This document shows, one piece after another, positions 6,729 to 7,049 of a stretch of 7,049 bases of DNA. The stretch covers positions 1-7,049 of the forward strand of contig CANGOY010000096.1 in the NCBI GenBank assembly GCA_947455585.1. The letters are read 5' to 3'. The position numbers and the translations under genes are program-made. Origin of the DNA: Comamonadaceae bacterium. Lineage in GTDB: Bacteria > Pseudomonadota > Gammaproteobacteria > Burkholderiales > Burkholderiaceae_C. The notes beneath the pieces were generated by a model. The model saw nothing but the letters and a program-made list of their open reading frames with translations. It was not told the DNA's origin and did no database searches. Every line of letters begins with the position of its first letter. Position 1 is the first letter of the stretch.

Positions 6729-6750
6729 AAATAGCACGACCGTTCTTTTT
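6729..6750. promoter_or_regulatory. Imperfect 22-bp palindrome, candidate TetR-family operator
   Basis: Half sites AAAnAGnACG and CGTnCTnTTT face each other around a 2-bp centre (6739-6740), with 8 of 11 base pairs matching. It sits in the 79-bp divergent gap between the histidine phosphatase and the TetR regulator, 24 bp before the regulator start. Size, symmetry and the ACGnnCGT core fit operators bound by TetR-family dimers, and local TetR regulators typically bind their own promoter region. It would allow autoregulation and perhaps control of the divergent phosphatase gene. Seen: the palindrome and its position. Inferred: binding by this regulator. Confidence 0.5.
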
Positions 6751-6774
6751 CAGAGTTTCATTCAAAAGTCCCGC

Positions 6775-7049
6775 ATGACCGCCACACGAAAAACTGCAGC
6801 CAGCGAAAGCAAGGCGCTGCAAAAAGGCCAGCAAACCAAAGCCGCCATTGTCGACGCTGCTTTGGGCTTGGCGACGCAAATCGGCCTTGAGGGTTTGAGC
6901 ATTGGCGCGTTGGCCGAGGTTGCGCGCATGAGCAAGTCGGGCGTGTTTGCCCACTTTGGCTCGCGTGAAGAGTTGCAAATTTCGGTGGTGCGTGAATACC
7001 ACTTGCGCTTTGAAGCCGAAGTGTTTTTGCCCATCTTGCAAGTCGAGCG
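6775..7049 (+). CDS. TetR/AcrR family transcriptional regulator (N-terminal part, runs off the window)
   Basis: The first 91 residues of a TetR-family repressor are present. A basic leader (MTATRKTAAS) is followed by the TetR N-terminal DNA-binding domain: TKAAIVDAALGLATQIGLEGLSI leads into the helix-turn-helix GALAEVARMSKSGVFAHFGSREEL (about 44-67), with the classic K-x-x-(F/Y)-x-HF-x-x-(R/K)-E-E-L end. The ligand-binding domain lies beyond the window, so the effector and targets are unknown. The ATG at 6775 has a weak AAAAG 6 bases upstream. An in-frame ATG at 6724 would add 17 residues, but it would place the candidate operator inside the coding region, so 6775 is preferred. No terminator or second gene is seen before the window edge. 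Confidence 0.9.
   Translation, partial: MTATRKTAASESKALQKGQQTKAAIVDAALGLATQIGLEGLSIGALAEVARMSKSGVFAHFGSREELQISVVREYHLRFEAEVFLPILQVE

Noticed and set aside
6724..6774. Earlier in-frame ATG for the TetR regulator
   Set aside because: It lies just before the candidate operator and would place it inside the coding region; the added residues resemble nothing in TetR proteins. It remains possible.
1..7049. Novel defence, mobile or CRISPR-type system
   Set aside because: No repeats, transposase, integrase, toxin-antitoxin pair, reverse transcriptase or atypical composition was seen; every gene but the first fragment belongs to a known family.

Overview
This window looks like ordinary housekeeping chromosome from a betaproteobacterium. 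The proteins read as Burkholderiales, probably Comamonadaceae (Limnohabitans/Rhodoferax-like). That placement rests on the look of the PhoH, RuvA/RuvB, DbpA and TetR sequences and on the moderately GC-rich, Gly/Ala/Val-rich coding; it is an inference without a database search. Coding density is very high: the largest gap without a gene is about 80 bp. No RNA gene, mobile element, CRISPR array or prophage signal was seen.

Layout. (1) Bases 1-2910, plus strand: the 3' end of an unidentified gene, then a cation diffusion facilitator (CDF) transporter, dtd (D-aminoacyl-tRNA deacylase) and dbpA (DEAD-box 23S rRNA helicase). The last three are joined by two 4-bp ATGA start/stop overlaps, so they look like one translationally coupled operon. 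(2) Bases 2933-4346, minus strand: phoH (ybeZ-type ATPase) followed by ybeY (rRNA endonuclease/maturation factor), 4 bp apart, converging on dbpA. (3) Bases 4387-6024, plus strand: ruvA and ruvB, the Holliday-junction branch-migration motor, divergent from phoH across only 40 bp. phoH appears to start with TTG and ruvA with GTG. (4) Bases 6021-6695, minus strand: a histidine-phosphatase (phosphoglycerate-mutase-like) gene whose stop codon interlocks with the ruvB stop in the shared bases TTAA. (5) From 6775 to the window end, plus strand: the N-terminal part of a TetR/AcrR-family regulator. The 79-bp divergent gap before it carries an imperfect palindrome that resembles a TetR operator.

Functionally, the left half gathers translation and ribosome quality-control genes (Dtd, DbpA, YbeY, PhoH) and the right half holds recombination repair (RuvAB). 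No new biological system was found. The points most worth a second look are the TetR-type operator, the tight non-ATG divergent phoH/ruvA start region, and the extreme gene packing (ATGA overlaps and the interlocked stop codons).
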